Below are positions 16,478 to 24,914 of a stretch of DNA of 64,000 nt, piece after piece. The stretch is from Ignavibacteria bacterium (GTDB taxonomy: Bacteria; Bacteroidota; Ignavibacteria; Ignavibacteriales; SURF-24): contig JAAXKQ010000010.1 of assembly GCA_025612245.1 (NCBI GenBank), positions 62,001-126,000 on the forward strand. The letters are read 5' to 3'. The notes under the pieces are model-generated. The model saw only the letters and a list, made by a program, of their open reading frames with translations. It did no database searches and had not been told where the DNA came from. Position 1 is the stretch's first letter; the number at the start of each line of letters is the position of its first letter. A program made the position numbers and the translations under genes.

Positions 16478-18124
16478 TTATATGTCATAGCTACCGGACT
16501 GGCCATTTTCTGTTATCCCGATTTCTTCCAAGTCGTGCGGGGCGGGACCGTTGACTACTTTGCCAAAGCAGGTGAATCTTGAGCCGTGGCATGGGCAGTC
16601 AAATGTTTTCTCTTCACCGTTCCACTCCAGTATGCATTTCAAGTGGGGACAAACGGCACTGTATGCAAAAAGCTTTCCTTCGTCATCTTTGTAGACTGCC
16701 GCCTTGGTTAACCCGCTTCTTATAATGGCTCCTTGACCAGGTCCCAGATCTTTTACGGAATCCACGTCCCCGGGGGTCAGATATTCCTTAAACTGTTTTG
16801 CAACGTTTAGGTTTTCTTTTATAAAATCGCCAGCCGTTTTCATTGTCTTGCGCGACGGGTCGTAAAGCTCTTCCCAGGGGTTATGCCTTCCAATTATCAG
16901 GTCTGTAATCAGTATTCCTGCAATGGTGCCGTGCGTCATTCCGTTTCCGGAATCACCCGTAGCAATAAACACGTTATCGCTGTCCATGGGATTCTTCCCT
17001 ATAAAAGCCATTGCGTCCACCGGTTCCATTACCTGACCGGACCACTTGTATTCAATTGATTCCACCGGGAAGCGCTCGTAAGTCCACTTAATCAGGTTAT
17101 TATATCTATCCTCTTCCTGAAGCCCTTCTTCGTTCGGCTGTCCTGTTTTATGGTCCTCGCCTCCAGCGATAAGAAGTTCATACTCGTCGTTATAATTCTG
17201 GAGCCTCACGTAATGATAAGGATCGTTTGTCCAGATGGAGTTCTGATCGCCCGTATCCCACCAGAGGGCATGGGGCAGGGTGCCCTTCTTTATGAGTCCC
17301 GCTATAACATAAGTCCTGTACGGAGCCTGTTTTGTATGGATGGCAAATTTGTCGTTAACAGGGCTGTTTGTTGCAACAACTATAAAGTCTGCCTTAATTG
17401 AGAAGCCGTTTTCGCTCAGAATTCCGGAGTCGTCAATCTTTGAGGCGCGAGTATTTGTAAAGATTTTCCCCTCGTTTCTTACAATTGCCGCAGCAAGTCC
17501 ATCGAGGTATTTTATGGGGTTAAACGTAGCCTGGTCGGGGAACATAAGGCAAGGTCCTGTTTCCATTGGGATACCCGGCACGCCTTCAATCATTTCGGTT
17601 CTTATTGACAGCTGTTGTGTAGCATTAAGTTCGTCATCAAGAGTTTTCTTGTTATCGGAAGGGTGGAGGAAAAGGTATCCCTTCAGGCGTTCAAAGTCGC
17701 AGTCGATGTTTTCGCGCTGGACTATATCCTCAATAATATGGATTGCCTGGGAGTGGCTTTCTGCGGCCATGCGGGCCTTATCCATTCCGAGAATTTCCGT
17801 TATATAGGAATATCTGTCATCCAGGGCGTTGGAAATGTGTGCGGTTGTTCGTCCCGATTCGCCGCTTCCGATATTGCCATCCTCAACGACGGCAACATTT
17901 TTACCTTCCCTCGAAAGCAAGTAAGCCGTTGTAAGTCCCGAAATTCCGGCTCCAACGATTACGACATCCACCTTCAGGTTACGGTCGAGTTTCCCGAAGG
18001 GGGCCGGTTTAACGGAATCCACCCAATAAGAGAGAGTCCTGCCCGAGGTTTTCCGGCTGCTGGGTGCTTCAGTTTCCTTTGTAAGCGGGCTTTCGATATT
18101 CTGCCCTTTTATTTTCTTAGCCAT
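16478..18124 (-). CDS. FAD-dependent oxidoreductase with C-terminal Rieske [2Fe-2S] domain
   Basis: 548-residue fusion. Residues ~50-430 form a DAO-type (glycine oxidase-like) FAD domain, starting VVIVGAGISGLTTAYLL and with the conserved GESGRTTAH flavin segment. Residues ~455-545 form a Rieske domain with both ligand pairs, CPH at one end of the cluster loop and CPCHG at the other. This architecture is common in soil and sediment bacteria; the substrate (amine or amino-acid-like) is unknown. The ATG used has GAGGAGG about 6 bases upstream; another ATG 4 bases earlier is too close to that site. It is preceded by a leader hairpin (18208-18260). Confidence 0.88.
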   Translation of the reverse strand: MAKKIKGQNIESPLTKETEAPSSRKTSGRTLSYWVDSVKPAPFGKLDRNLKVDVVIVGAGISGLTTAYLLSREGKNVAVVEDGNIGSGESGRTTAHISNALDDRYSYITEILGMDKARMAAESHSQAIHIIEDIVQRENIDCDFERLKGYLFLHPSDNKKTLDDELNATQQLSIRTEMIEGVPGIPMETGPCLMFPDQATFNPIKYLDGLAAAIVRNEGKIFTNTRASKIDDSGILSENGFSIKADFIVVATNSPVNDKFAIHTKQAPYRTYVIAGLIKKGTLPHALWWDTGDQNSIWTNDPYHYVRLQNYNDEYELLIAGGEDHKTGQPNEEGLQEEDRYNNLIKWTYERFPVESIEYKWSGQVMEPVDAMAFIGKNPMDSDNVFIATGDSGNGMTHGTIAGILITDLIIGRHNPWEELYDPSRKTMKTAGDFIKENLNVAKQFKEYLTPGDVDSVKDLGPGQGAIIRSGLTKAAVYKDDEGKLFAYSAVCPHLKCILEWNGEEKTFDCPCHGSRFTCFGKVVNGPAPHDLEEIGITENGQSGSYDI

Positions 18125-18207
18125 CCATTCCTCCTCAGTGTTAATTTCCCAAAATCTGATTGTAAGTCATCTAATCCGAGCCTTAAATGGTCCAAATAAA
18201 AAAATAA

Positions 18208-18260
18208 CCCGGCACAACCAAAACACCTGGTAAAAGGTGAACAGATAGGGTTATGCCGGG
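18208..18260 (-). terminator. Terminator-like hairpin in the 5' leader of the Rieske/FAD gene
   Basis: Read on the minus strand: CCCGGCATAACC pairs with GGTTGTGCCGGG, with an inner CACCT/AGGTG stem, followed by TTATTTTTTT. That is a canonical intrinsic terminator, placed about 85 bases upstream of the Rieske/FAD start and with no minus-strand gene before it. It could be an attenuator or the expression platform of a leader RNA. A second small stem (CCGGG/CCCGG) lies at about 18304-18321. Confidence 0.6.
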
Positions 18261-18580
18261 CAGCATGGGTAAAATGAAAAATTCTCTTAGCTTCCCGAAA
18301 CAACCGGGTATAAACCCCGGCAAGTAAAAATCGGCCTTAACATTCAAAAGTGTCGATAACGGACCGCACATAAATAATAAATAAATATAGCTTTAAATAT
18401 GCAAGGCATTTTTTTGCCAAATGGCTTTTAGCTTCAATTTTGGTGAAAAATCAGGACAAATAGGCCCTGGGTGCCGGAAATTTTTCAAAATTCCCTATTT
18501 TTTCTTATCATTATTAGTCAACATTTACGAAAAAGTGACATTATTTTCAGAAAAACAAATTTCCAAACAGAAAAAAAATC
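18261..18580. other. Intergenic region between divergent oxidoreductase genes
   Basis: AT-rich and without a supportable gene. The minus-strand part next to 18260 probably forms the 5' leader of the Rieske/FAD gene. Short minus-strand open frames (up to 64 codons) overlap the hairpins and show no gene-like features. Promoters for both divergent genes must lie here, but I cannot point to a convincing -35/-10 pair. There is no clear Shine-Dalgarno sequence before the aldo/keto reductase ATG. Confidence 0.5.
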
Positions 18581-19408
18581 ATGAAGCTAACAATTGAAGA
18601 TAAAGCAAAGCTGAACAATGGCGTGGAAATCCCATATTTAGGCCTGGGGGTATATAAGTCGGCACCGGGCAGTGAGACCTACAATGCGGTTCGCTGGGCA
18701 CTTGAAGCCGGATACAGGCACATCGATACGGCAGCCTTTTATAAGAATGAAAAAGACGTGGGAAGGGCAGTTAAGGACAGCGGTATTCCAAGGGAAGAGA
18801 TATTTGTAACTACAAAGCTCTGGAATGATGACCATGGATACGAAAAAACCCTCAGAGGCTTTGAGGTAAGCCTTAAGAACCTGGGATTTGACTATATGGA
18901 TTTGTACCTATTGCACTGGCCTGTTTCCGGGTTAAGGAACGATTCTTACAGGGCGCTTGAGACGATATTAAAGGAAAGCAAGGCCAGAGCCATAGGCGTA
19001 AGCAATTACACCACCTCTCACCTGACGGAGCTTCTTAGTTCATGCCGTACAGTTCCGGCGGTAAACCAGGTGGAATTCAGTCCGTTTCTTTACCAGAAGC
19101 GTGTCCTCGAATTCTGCAGGCAGAATGAGATTCAGCTTGAAGCCTACAGTCCTCTTGCCCGTGCAAGCAAGTTAAGTGATGAACGTTTAAGGGAAGTAGC
19201 AGGCCATTACGGGAAGACGGCGGCGCAAATGATGGTACGCTGGGCACTGGAGCATAAGATTGTGATAATACCCAAATCCACTCACAAAGAAAGAATCTTT
19301 GAAAATGCGGATGTTTTCAACTTTGAGATTTCAGAAGGGGACATGGAAATTCTGGATTCTCTTGATGAAAACTACAGGGTAGCCTGGGATCCGAGCAGAA
19401 TTCCCTGA
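18581..19408 (+). CDS. Aldo/keto reductase
   Basis: NADPH-dependent carbonyl reductase of 275 residues, the usual size for the bacterial 2,5-diketo-gluconate reductase-like branch. The full catalytic tetrad is visible: Asp and Tyr in HIDTAAFYKNE (near residue 50), Lys in VTTKLWN and His in LLHWPV. The cofactor segment IIPKSTHKERIFEN lies near residue 227. It is probably cytosolic, reducing aldehydes or ketones; the exact substrate is not predictable. It is monocistronic, divergent from the Rieske/FAD gene, and ends at a hairpin before the convergent lipoprotein gene. Confidence 0.92.
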   Translation: MKLTIEDKAKLNNGVEIPYLGLGVYKSAPGSETYNAVRWALEAGYRHIDTAAFYKNEKDVGRAVKDSGIPREEIFVTTKLWNDDHGYEKTLRGFEVSLKNLGFDYMDLYLLHWPVSGLRNDSYRALETILKESKARAIGVSNYTTSHLTELLSSCRTVPAVNQVEFSPFLYQKRVLEFCRQNEIQLEAYSPLARASKLSDERLREVAGHYGKTAAQMMVRWALEHKIVIIPKSTHKERIFENADVFNFEISEGDMEILDSLDENYRVAWDPSRIP

Positions 19409-19430
19409 AAAATTCAGGTTTTATTTGCGG

Positions 19431-19466
19431 GTAAGAGTCAGCTTTTGTAAAAGAGTCTGCTCTTAC
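19431..19466. terminator. Hairpin between convergent genes
   Basis: GTAAGAGTCAG pairs with CTGCTCTTAC, and CTTTTGTAAAAG can extend it inside the loop. It sits between the aldo/keto reductase stop and the minus-strand lipoprotein stop, so it may serve both directions; the adjacent T-run is poor. Confidence 0.5.
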
Positions 19467-19508
19467 TCAATTATTACATCTGGAGCCGTAAATTAGCTGG
19501 GGGGTGGG

Positions 19509-20336
19509 TTAATTTTCGCCGATTCTACCGACTTTCAACTCCGGGTTTTCACTGGTCAGGAAGCCTAAGAAGCGGTTACTCATGTCTGCCAGGCTCATTC
19601 CGTAGACTTGGTCGAACACATCCAGGGAGTTTCCCTGCTGGTAAAGCCTGATATACTTTGCGATGCCGTAGTTTGAGATCATATACTTTGCAAAGGCGCC
19701 GGCCATAGGGTAGGAGTTTTTTAAGACATTTCCGGTTTCGTCGTTGCGGACTATTTCATAAGGTGTTGAGATATTTCCCTCGGTCAGTTTCAGCCTGGCA
19801 AATTCAAAAAGGTCCATTCCGTCCCAGTTATCCTCCATCCATACGGCAAGTCCCTCGGAGATAATCCACTTATAAGGTCCTCTGGCGCCCAGGCCGAAGA
19901 ACTTATCGACAATAAAATGGGTGAGTTCATGTTTACCAAAAATATTCGACAAAGAATAGCCGTCCACGGCATAAATTGCGTCAAAGATCCCGATTTCGTG
20001 TCCGTTGCCGAACTGTCCGGCGTCGGTTATGTCGTCGTACTCTTGAAAGCTGCTGAAAATGAAGAAAATTGCCCTGAAGTTATGGTCATTCAGGTACATG
20101 CGGTTCAGCACCTCGAGGTAATTATTTTCCTGTCTATTGGCAATCATTTTTATTGTAGAATCGCTTTTTGAACCGGGGCGGTAGTAAAAGTCGAAATGTT
20201 TCGTATAGTAAGGGCGCCAGGCTCCGTCCTGGAGTATCTTTTCAGGTCTGTTCCTCTCAATAAATCCGGGTCTGCAACCCGAAAGCAGGCCGGTGGTGAG
20301 GGCAATAAAAAGGACAATTAAAAATTTCCCTTTCAT
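19509..20336 (-). CDS. Lipoprotein with HExxH metallopeptidase motif (peptidase MA-like)
   Basis: 275 residues. The N-terminus is a lipoprotein signal (hydrophobic run ending LLSGC, Cys 21), so the protein is membrane-anchored outside the cytoplasm. Near residue 137 the sequence GKHELTHFI gives the zinc-binding HExxH, and about 30 residues later ISEGLAVWMED offers a glutamate third ligand, as in gluzincins of the peptidase MA type. The substrate is unknown. It has its own transcription unit between the aldo/keto reductase and the flagellar operon and no evident functional link to either. Confidence 0.8.
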   Translation of the reverse strand: MKGKFLIVLFIALTTGLLSGCRPGFIERNRPEKILQDGAWRPYYTKHFDFYYRPGSKSDSTIKMIANRQENNYLEVLNRMYLNDHNFRAIFFIFSSFQEYDDITDAGQFGNGHEIGIFDAIYAVDGYSLSNIFGKHELTHFIVDKFFGLGARGPYKWIISEGLAVWMEDNWDGMDLFEFARLKLTEGNISTPYEIVRNDETGNVLKNSYPMAGAFAKYMISNYGIAKYIRLYQQGNSLDVFDQVYGMSLADMSNRFLGFLTSENPELKVGRIGEN

Positions 20337-20648
20337 ATTCAGGATCTCAATTAGCCGTTAAACTTTTGAAAAATCAATTTTCAGCCCAGAGGTACATTCT
20401 TCCTTTTAAGATAAATTTCCTGAATTCCGGCAGGAGATTCAAAGTATTTGTTTTTACCCCCCGCGGTTTCCGGTTTTGTGCCGCATGATAGTTCCAGTTA
20501 CACGGAGATATAAGTCATAGTCCGGGAGGAATGCCATCTACTTACAAATAACCAACTGTTCAATAATAACCAAAAATGGTCACCTTTTTTTACCCTAATT
20601 CGTGGGAAATGAGTATAAATACAAAGGTTTAGGCGGCAGCCTGGGAAG
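20337..20648. other. Intergenic region upstream of the flagellar operon
   Basis: About 310 bases before the promoter-like site at 20649, with no gene seen. It should hold the minus-strand promoter of the lipoprotein and any activator sites for the flagellar promoter. There are no heptamers or REP units here, unlike most gaps in this window. Confidence 0.5.
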
Positions 20649-20664
20649 TGGCATATCTATTGAA
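20649..20664 (+). promoter_or_regulatory. Candidate sigma-54 (-24/-12) promoter of the flagellar operon
   Basis: TGGCATATCTATTGAA compared with the consensus TGGCACN5TTGCW: the -24 GG and -12 G are spaced by exactly 10 bases, and only the C after that G is replaced by A. It lies about 37 bases before the fliL start. A sigma-54 activator is encoded at 46900-48267. Confidence 0.5.
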
Positions 20665-20700
20665 TGAGTAAAGTTACATTATGGCATAAACAAATAAAAA

Positions 20701-21231
20701 ATGGAAGAAAAAGAACTGGATCCTTCAACAATACCCAACGCCAAGAAAGGCGGTCTGAACCTGAAAGTATTAATAATAGGGCTTCCTGTATTTATCATAC
20801 AGCTCGTAGTCGTGTATTTTGTCACAGCAAATATACTCCTGAGTAAAAAGGATACCAGCTCTTCGGAAGCGAACAAGGAAAAGCCTGAATTGACAAAGGT
20901 CAGTTCCATTCAGACTGGTCCGATAGCAACAATTGAAGACATGATTGTAAATCCCGCCGGGACAAGCGGTCAGAGGCTGCTACTCACTTCAGTTGGTTTC
21001 GGGCTTGTAGCCGAAGAAAAGGAAGCCGAGGAAGCAAAAAAGAAGTTTGAAGAAAAAAAAGTAATCATTCAGGATATAGTCAATACTACGTTAGCAAGCA
21101 AGACAGTTCCGCAGTTGAGCAGCATTACATACAGGGACACAGTAAAGACAGAAATCTTAAATACACTGAAGTCGCGTGTTCCTGATATCAGGATAAGCAA
21201 CATATTTTTCAGCAAGTTTATCATTCAATAA
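20701..21231 (+). CDS. fliL: Flagellar basal-body protein FliL
   Basis: 176-residue inner-membrane protein that binds the stator ring and supports motor torque. There is a single hydrophobic helix near residues 24-46 (VLIIGLPVFIIQLVVVYFV), a charged periplasmic linker and the FliL domain with IEDMIVNPAGTSGQRLLLTSVGF and a C-terminal IRISNIFFSKFIIQ. It is the first gene of the operon behind a sigma-54-like site, 18 bases before fliM. The linker has an unusual Glu/Lys-rich coil near residues 100-120. Confidence 0.88.
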   Translation: MEEKELDPSTIPNAKKGGLNLKVLIIGLPVFIIQLVVVYFVTANILLSKKDTSSSEANKEKPELTKVSSIQTGPIATIEDMIVNPAGTSGQRLLLTSVGFGLVAEEKEAEEAKKKFEEKKVIIQDIVNTTLASKTVPQLSSITYRDTVKTEILNTLKSRVPDIRISNIFFSKFIIQ

Positions 21232-21249
21232 AATAAGTAATTCAGAGCC

Positions 21250-22230
21250 ATGGCAGAAGTTTTATCACAGCAGGAAATAGATCAACTTCTCAACAAGATG
21301 AAGACCGGGGGCGAGCAGGCCCCTGCATCCGTACCGGAGAAAGAGGCAATTCCCTTTGATTTCAGGCTTCCGAACAGGATTTCGAAGAACCAGCTGAGGA
21401 CTATACGCAACATTCATGAAAACTTTTCAGAAAGTTTCAGCTCATTTCTCCTGTCTAAGCTTCAGGCCATTGTAAACATCAACGTTATTTCCGTTGATCA
21501 GATTTACTATTCAGAGTACGTGCTTTCGGTTTCAAATCCCGCGTGTCTTTTTACATTTGAAATTAAGGACACGGATATAAAAGGGATACTAGAATTAAGC
21601 CCCGAACTGGCTCTTGCACTTGTCGACCGTCTGCTTGGCGGTAACGGCACGGGTTCCAAGCAGTCCAAGATCATCACGCCGATTGAGCAGAAAGTGCTCT
21701 TTATGATAGTTGAAAAGATCATGGTGGATCTCAAGAAGGCCTGGCAGATAATAGGGGAATATGAGTTTGTAGTTGAGCGCTTCGAGCCCGACATAGACTT
21801 TGCACAAATCACTTCACAGAGTGAAAGCGTACTGCTTATTTCCTTTGAGATATTTATTGGGGAGCAGTCCTATCTAATGAATATCTGTTTTGCCACGTTT
21901 GCTTTCGACACAATCCTGTCGAAGATGTCGAATCAGAAGCTATCTTCAATACGGCCCGTAAAATACAACGGTACCACGGCCAGGAACATACTTAATGCGC
22001 ATTTGCAGAAAACGACACTCAAGCTTACCGTAGAATTCGGCAAAACTACAATTTCTGTAGATGACCTGATGCACCTGGAAACGGGGGATATATTGAGGAT
22101 TAACAAGAAGATCGGGGATGAATTAAAGGTAAAGGTTGCCGACAGGGTAGTTTTTGAGGGGCTGCCGGGAACTGTAAACGGCCACAAGGCCGTAAAGATT
22201 AGCCGCAAGATTGAGAACAAAGAAAACTGA
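21250..22230 (+). CDS. fliM: Flagellar motor switch protein FliM
   Basis: 326-residue C-ring protein that binds CheY-P and sets rotation direction. The CheY/FliN-binding N-terminal peptide LSQQEIDQLLNKM is intact. A middle CheC-like domain contains PSLALALVDRLLGG-like ELALALVDRLLGGNG, and the C-terminal SpoA domain (about residues 240-320) interacts with FliN. Length is typical. A 117-base gap separates it from fliN, the largest inside the operon, without an obvious promoter. Confidence 0.95.
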   Translation: MAEVLSQQEIDQLLNKMKTGGEQAPASVPEKEAIPFDFRLPNRISKNQLRTIRNIHENFSESFSSFLLSKLQAIVNINVISVDQIYYSEYVLSVSNPACLFTFEIKDTDIKGILELSPELALALVDRLLGGNGTGSKQSKIITPIEQKVLFMIVEKIMVDLKKAWQIIGEYEFVVERFEPDIDFAQITSQSESVLLISFEIFIGEQSYLMNICFATFAFDTILSKMSNQKLSSIRPVKYNGTTARNILNAHLQKTTLKLTVEFGKTTISVDDLMHLETGDILRINKKIGDELKVKVADRVVFEGLPGTVNGHKAVKISRKIENKEN

Positions 22231-22347
22231 CGGTTTATTGAAAAAAGCCTTTCCGCGGAGAAACCAGCCCGTTTCGTCAATAAAAATCCGGAAGAGCTTA
22301 AACTGATTTATCAAGAATATAAAAAGAGAACATAAACGGAGAAGAAA

Positions 22348-22722
22348 ATGTCTGCTGATGACATACTAGGCGATTTTGAACAGATTTCAGGGGATCAGAT
22401 AACAGGTGGTGTAGCAGATTTCCCTGAATTCGACGAATCCAATAACCGCAGCCCTGTACAGAATGACAAGCTTGAGTTTCTCAAGGACCTCCAGCTGAGT
22501 GTTTATATAGAGCTCGGGCGCACACAGATGCTGATCAAAGACATACTGGAGCTGGAAAGGGGCTACGTAATTGAGCTGGATAAGCTAGCCAGTGAACCCG
22601 TTGACATATTTGTAAATAACAAGAAGATTGCCGAGGGTGAAGTTGTAGTTATAGACAAGCACTTCGGCATTCGAATCACAAACCTAGTCGATTCAAACGA
22701 CAGGTTAAAAGGACTGTCTTAA
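22348..22722 (+). CDS. fliN: Flagellar motor switch protein FliN
   Basis: 124-residue C-ring subunit. The N-terminal ~40 residues are acidic and variable. The C-terminal SpoA domain shows VYIELGRTQMLIKDILELERGY and VDIFVNNKKIAEGEVVVIDKHFGIRI, diagnostic of FliN. GGAG precedes the ATG. The stop overlaps the fliO start (TAATG), so the two are translationally coupled. Confidence 0.93.
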   Translation: MSADDILGDFEQISGDQITGGVADFPEFDESNNRSPVQNDKLEFLKDLQLSVYIELGRTQMLIKDILELERGYVIELDKLASEPVDIFVNNKKIAEGEVVVIDKHFGIRITNLVDSNDRLKGLS

Positions 22723-23096
22723 TGGAATTCTGGAATATATTAAAAGTAATTTTTCTGCTCATTTTTATACTGGGGCTGATGTACGGGACATTATATCTGG
22801 CCAGAAAATATTTTTTTACATTCGATAAAAACAGCAAAAAGCTCGTAAAAATTAAGGTGCTAAGCACACAGATGCTCATGCCTAAAAAGTTTATTCAGGT
22901 TGTTCAGGTGCACGATAAGATACTGGTTCTTGGTGTAAGCGATCACTCGATTAATCTTTTGCAGGAGATCAACGGTTCAGTTGCGGCCCGCATGGTTGAA
23001 GAAGAAACGGTTAGAGAAGATTTGAGGAATAATTTAAAGGACAACTTTAAGGACAATTTCGTAGAGATATTGAAAAAAAATTTAGGTTTGAGATGA
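22722..23096 (+). CDS. fliO: Flagellar export protein FliO
   Basis: 124 residues with one N-terminal membrane helix (VIFLLIFILGLMYGTLYLA) and a short cytoplasmic domain with LVKIKVLSTQ and a KFIQVVQVHDKILVLGVSD strand pair, as in FliO/FliZ proteins. It aids FliP ring assembly in the export gate. Identification rests on these features and on its place between fliN and fliP, the usual order. It overlaps both neighbours (TAATG and ATGA). Confidence 0.85.
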   Translation: MEFWNILKVIFLLIFILGLMYGTLYLARKYFFTFDKNSKKLVKIKVLSTQMLMPKKFIQVVQVHDKILVLGVSDHSINLLQEINGSVAARMVEEETVREDLRNNLKDNFKDNFVEILKKNLGLR

Positions 23097-23851
23097 AAGT
23101 TTTTACTGCCGTAATTCTCCTCTTCATTATGTTTTCTTCATTTAATGACGTTAGTTATGCCCAGGCCAAGACAATTCCTCTTCCCAAGATTGGAATTGAC
23201 ATTGGAACGGCCGACAGTCCGAAAGACGTATCGGTTACAATGCAGATGCTGATACTACTGACCGTGCTTTCGCTTGCGCCTTCGATACTGATTATGACGA
23301 CCTCGTATCTGAGGCTGATAGTGGTGTTTCATTTTTTAAAGACGGCACTTGGCACGCAGCAGATGCCGCCTTCGCAGATGCTGGCAGGGGTGGCGCTTTT
23401 TATAACGTTTTTTATTATGGCGCCAACGTGGACCAAAGTAAACGACCAGGCAATTAAGCCGTATATGGATGGGAAAATGACCATGGACGCTGCCTACGAC
23501 AAGGGCATTGAGCCCATAAGGGAGTTCATGTTCAGGAACGTGCGCGATGCGGATCTGGAGTTATTCTTAGGGTTATCGAACATGCCGCGTCCGAGAACCA
23601 GGCAGGATTTGCCGACATACGTACTGGTACCTGCATTTGCAATCAGTGAGCTGAGGGCGGGATTTATTATAGGATTTTTCCTGTTTATTCCATTTCTGAT
23701 GGTGGACATGATTGTCTCAAGCGTCCTGATGTCCATGGGCATGATGATGCTTCCGCCAATGCTGGTATCTCTGCCATTTAAGATACTGCTGTTCATACTG
23801 GTGGACGGCTGGAATTTAATTATCGGATCTGTAGTAAGGAGTTTCGGGTAA
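23093..23851 (+). CDS. fliP: Flagellar export gate protein FliP
   Basis: 252-residue inner-membrane core of the type III export gate. It has a cleavable signal sequence (residues 1-24), as FliP but not its virulence homologues often has. Conserved blocks are present: TMLILLTVLSLAPSIL-like MLILLTVLSLAPSIL, PSQMLAGVALFITFF, AFAISELRAGFIIGFFLF and a C-terminal GMMMLPPMLVSLPFKILLF. The start overlaps the fliO stop by 4 bases and the stop overlaps the fliQ ATG. Confidence 0.96.
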   Translation: MKVFTAVILLFIMFSSFNDVSYAQAKTIPLPKIGIDIGTADSPKDVSVTMQMLILLTVLSLAPSILIMTTSYLRLIVVFHFLKTALGTQQMPPSQMLAGVALFITFFIMAPTWTKVNDQAIKPYMDGKMTMDAAYDKGIEPIREFMFRNVRDADLELFLGLSNMPRPRTRQDLPTYVLVPAFAISELRAGFIIGFFLFIPFLMVDMIVSSVLMSMGMMMLPPMLVSLPFKILLFILVDGWNLIIGSVVRSFG

Positions 23852-24120
23852 TGACAGAAGAACTGATAGTAGAAGTACTGACTGACGTATTTTACACTAC
23901 ATTTATAATATTGCTGCCGATTCTGGGCATTTCGCTCTTAGTGGGTATATTTATTTCTATTTTTCAGGCAGCCACCTCAATTCAGGAGGCGACGCTGACG
24001 TTTGTTCCAAAGATACTCATTACGGCTATTGCGATAATATTACTGCTTCCGTGGATGATGGACAAAATGATAGCAATTACGCTCAGGCTGGTCAACATGT
24101 TCAGTACAGTGGTAAAATGA
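23851..24120 (+). CDS. fliQ: Flagellar export gate protein FliQ
   Basis: 89 residues with two hydrophobic helices, the normal FliQ size and topology. Typical segments are LLPILGISLLVGIFISIFQAAT, IQEATLTFVPKI and LLPWMMDKMI. It is the second gate component, assembled around FliP-FliR. The TAATG overlap with fliP and ATGA overlap with fliR indicate translational coupling. Confidence 0.95.
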   Translation: MTEELIVEVLTDVFYTTFIILLPILGISLLVGIFISIFQAATSIQEATLTFVPKILITAIAIILLLPWMMDKMIAITLRLVNMFSTVVK

Positions 24121-24893
24121 CGAATATACTGGTAAATGACTTTGTAATCACTTTTTTAATTTTTCTCAGGGTAATTGCGGTCCTTGGGACGGCCCCAATT
24201 TTCGGGCATCAGTCGGTTCCGGCCATAGCAAAAGTTTTTCTGGCAGGGATAATTGCGTATATAACGTTTTTGACGTTAAACACGGCAAAAATACAGGTAG
24301 AGCCCGATTTCTTTTCCATGGCTTTCTATGGGCTTAAGGAAATAATAACGGGACTCATAATAGGCTTCAGCTTAAACCTGATTTTCTACGGGTTTTCCTT
24401 TGCCGGAATGCTTATAGGAAACGACATGGGTCTTAACATGGCCAGCGCGCTTAATCCACTTCAGGAGACCGAAAGTGACGTCATTGGCCAGGTAATAAAC
24501 GTATTTGCAATTCTTATTTTCTTTTTAATTGACGGGCATCATTACATCATAAGGGCCGTAGTTTCCTCCTTCAGGGTTATTCCCCTCGGGAAATACACGC
24601 TCACGCAGCCGGCCTTTGACATTTTCATCAGGTATACCGGGGCCGTTTTTGTAATTGCAGTTAAGATTGCGTCACCCGTTATGGTTTCGTTTTTTCTTGT
24701 TCATCTGGCAGAAGGCATCATAGCCAGGGTAATACCGCAGATGCCTATTTTCTTTGTTACACAGCCATTGAAACTTGGTCTTGGTTTTCTGCTGCTGGTC
24801 TTCATTCTGCCCATTTACATGTATTTTTTCAAGGGAATGCTGGCAAGCTATGAGAACAGCCTATATGACCTGATAAAAGCAATGGGAAGCTAA
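24117..24893 (+). CDS. fliR: Flagellar export gate protein FliR
   Basis: 258-residue integral membrane gate protein with about six hydrophobic helices. Conserved blocks are RVIAVLGTAPIFGHQSVPAIAKV near the N-terminus and MDLVSFFLVHLAEGI-like segments later. An in-frame ATG at 24051 lies inside fliQ; I start at 24117 because that ATG overlaps the fliQ stop (ATGA) and begins the family N-terminus MTNILVNDFVITF. Confidence 0.93.
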   Translation: MTNILVNDFVITFLIFLRVIAVLGTAPIFGHQSVPAIAKVFLAGIIAYITFLTLNTAKIQVEPDFFSMAFYGLKEIITGLIIGFSLNLIFYGFSFAGMLIGNDMGLNMASALNPLQETESDVIGQVINVFAILIFFLIDGHHYIIRAVVSSFRVIPLGKYTLTQPAFDIFIRYTGAVFVIAVKIASPVMVSFFLVHLAEGIIARVIPQMPIFFVTQPLKLGLGFLLLVFILPIYMYFFKGMLASYENSLYDLIKAMGS

Positions 24894-24914
24894 GAGAGAG
24901 AGTAAAGGGGAAGA

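Noticed and set aside
18109..18371. Two small minus-strand proteins of 62-64 residues upstream of the Rieske/FAD gene
   Set aside because: They overlap each other in different frames and run through the terminator-like hairpin; more likely leader RNA.
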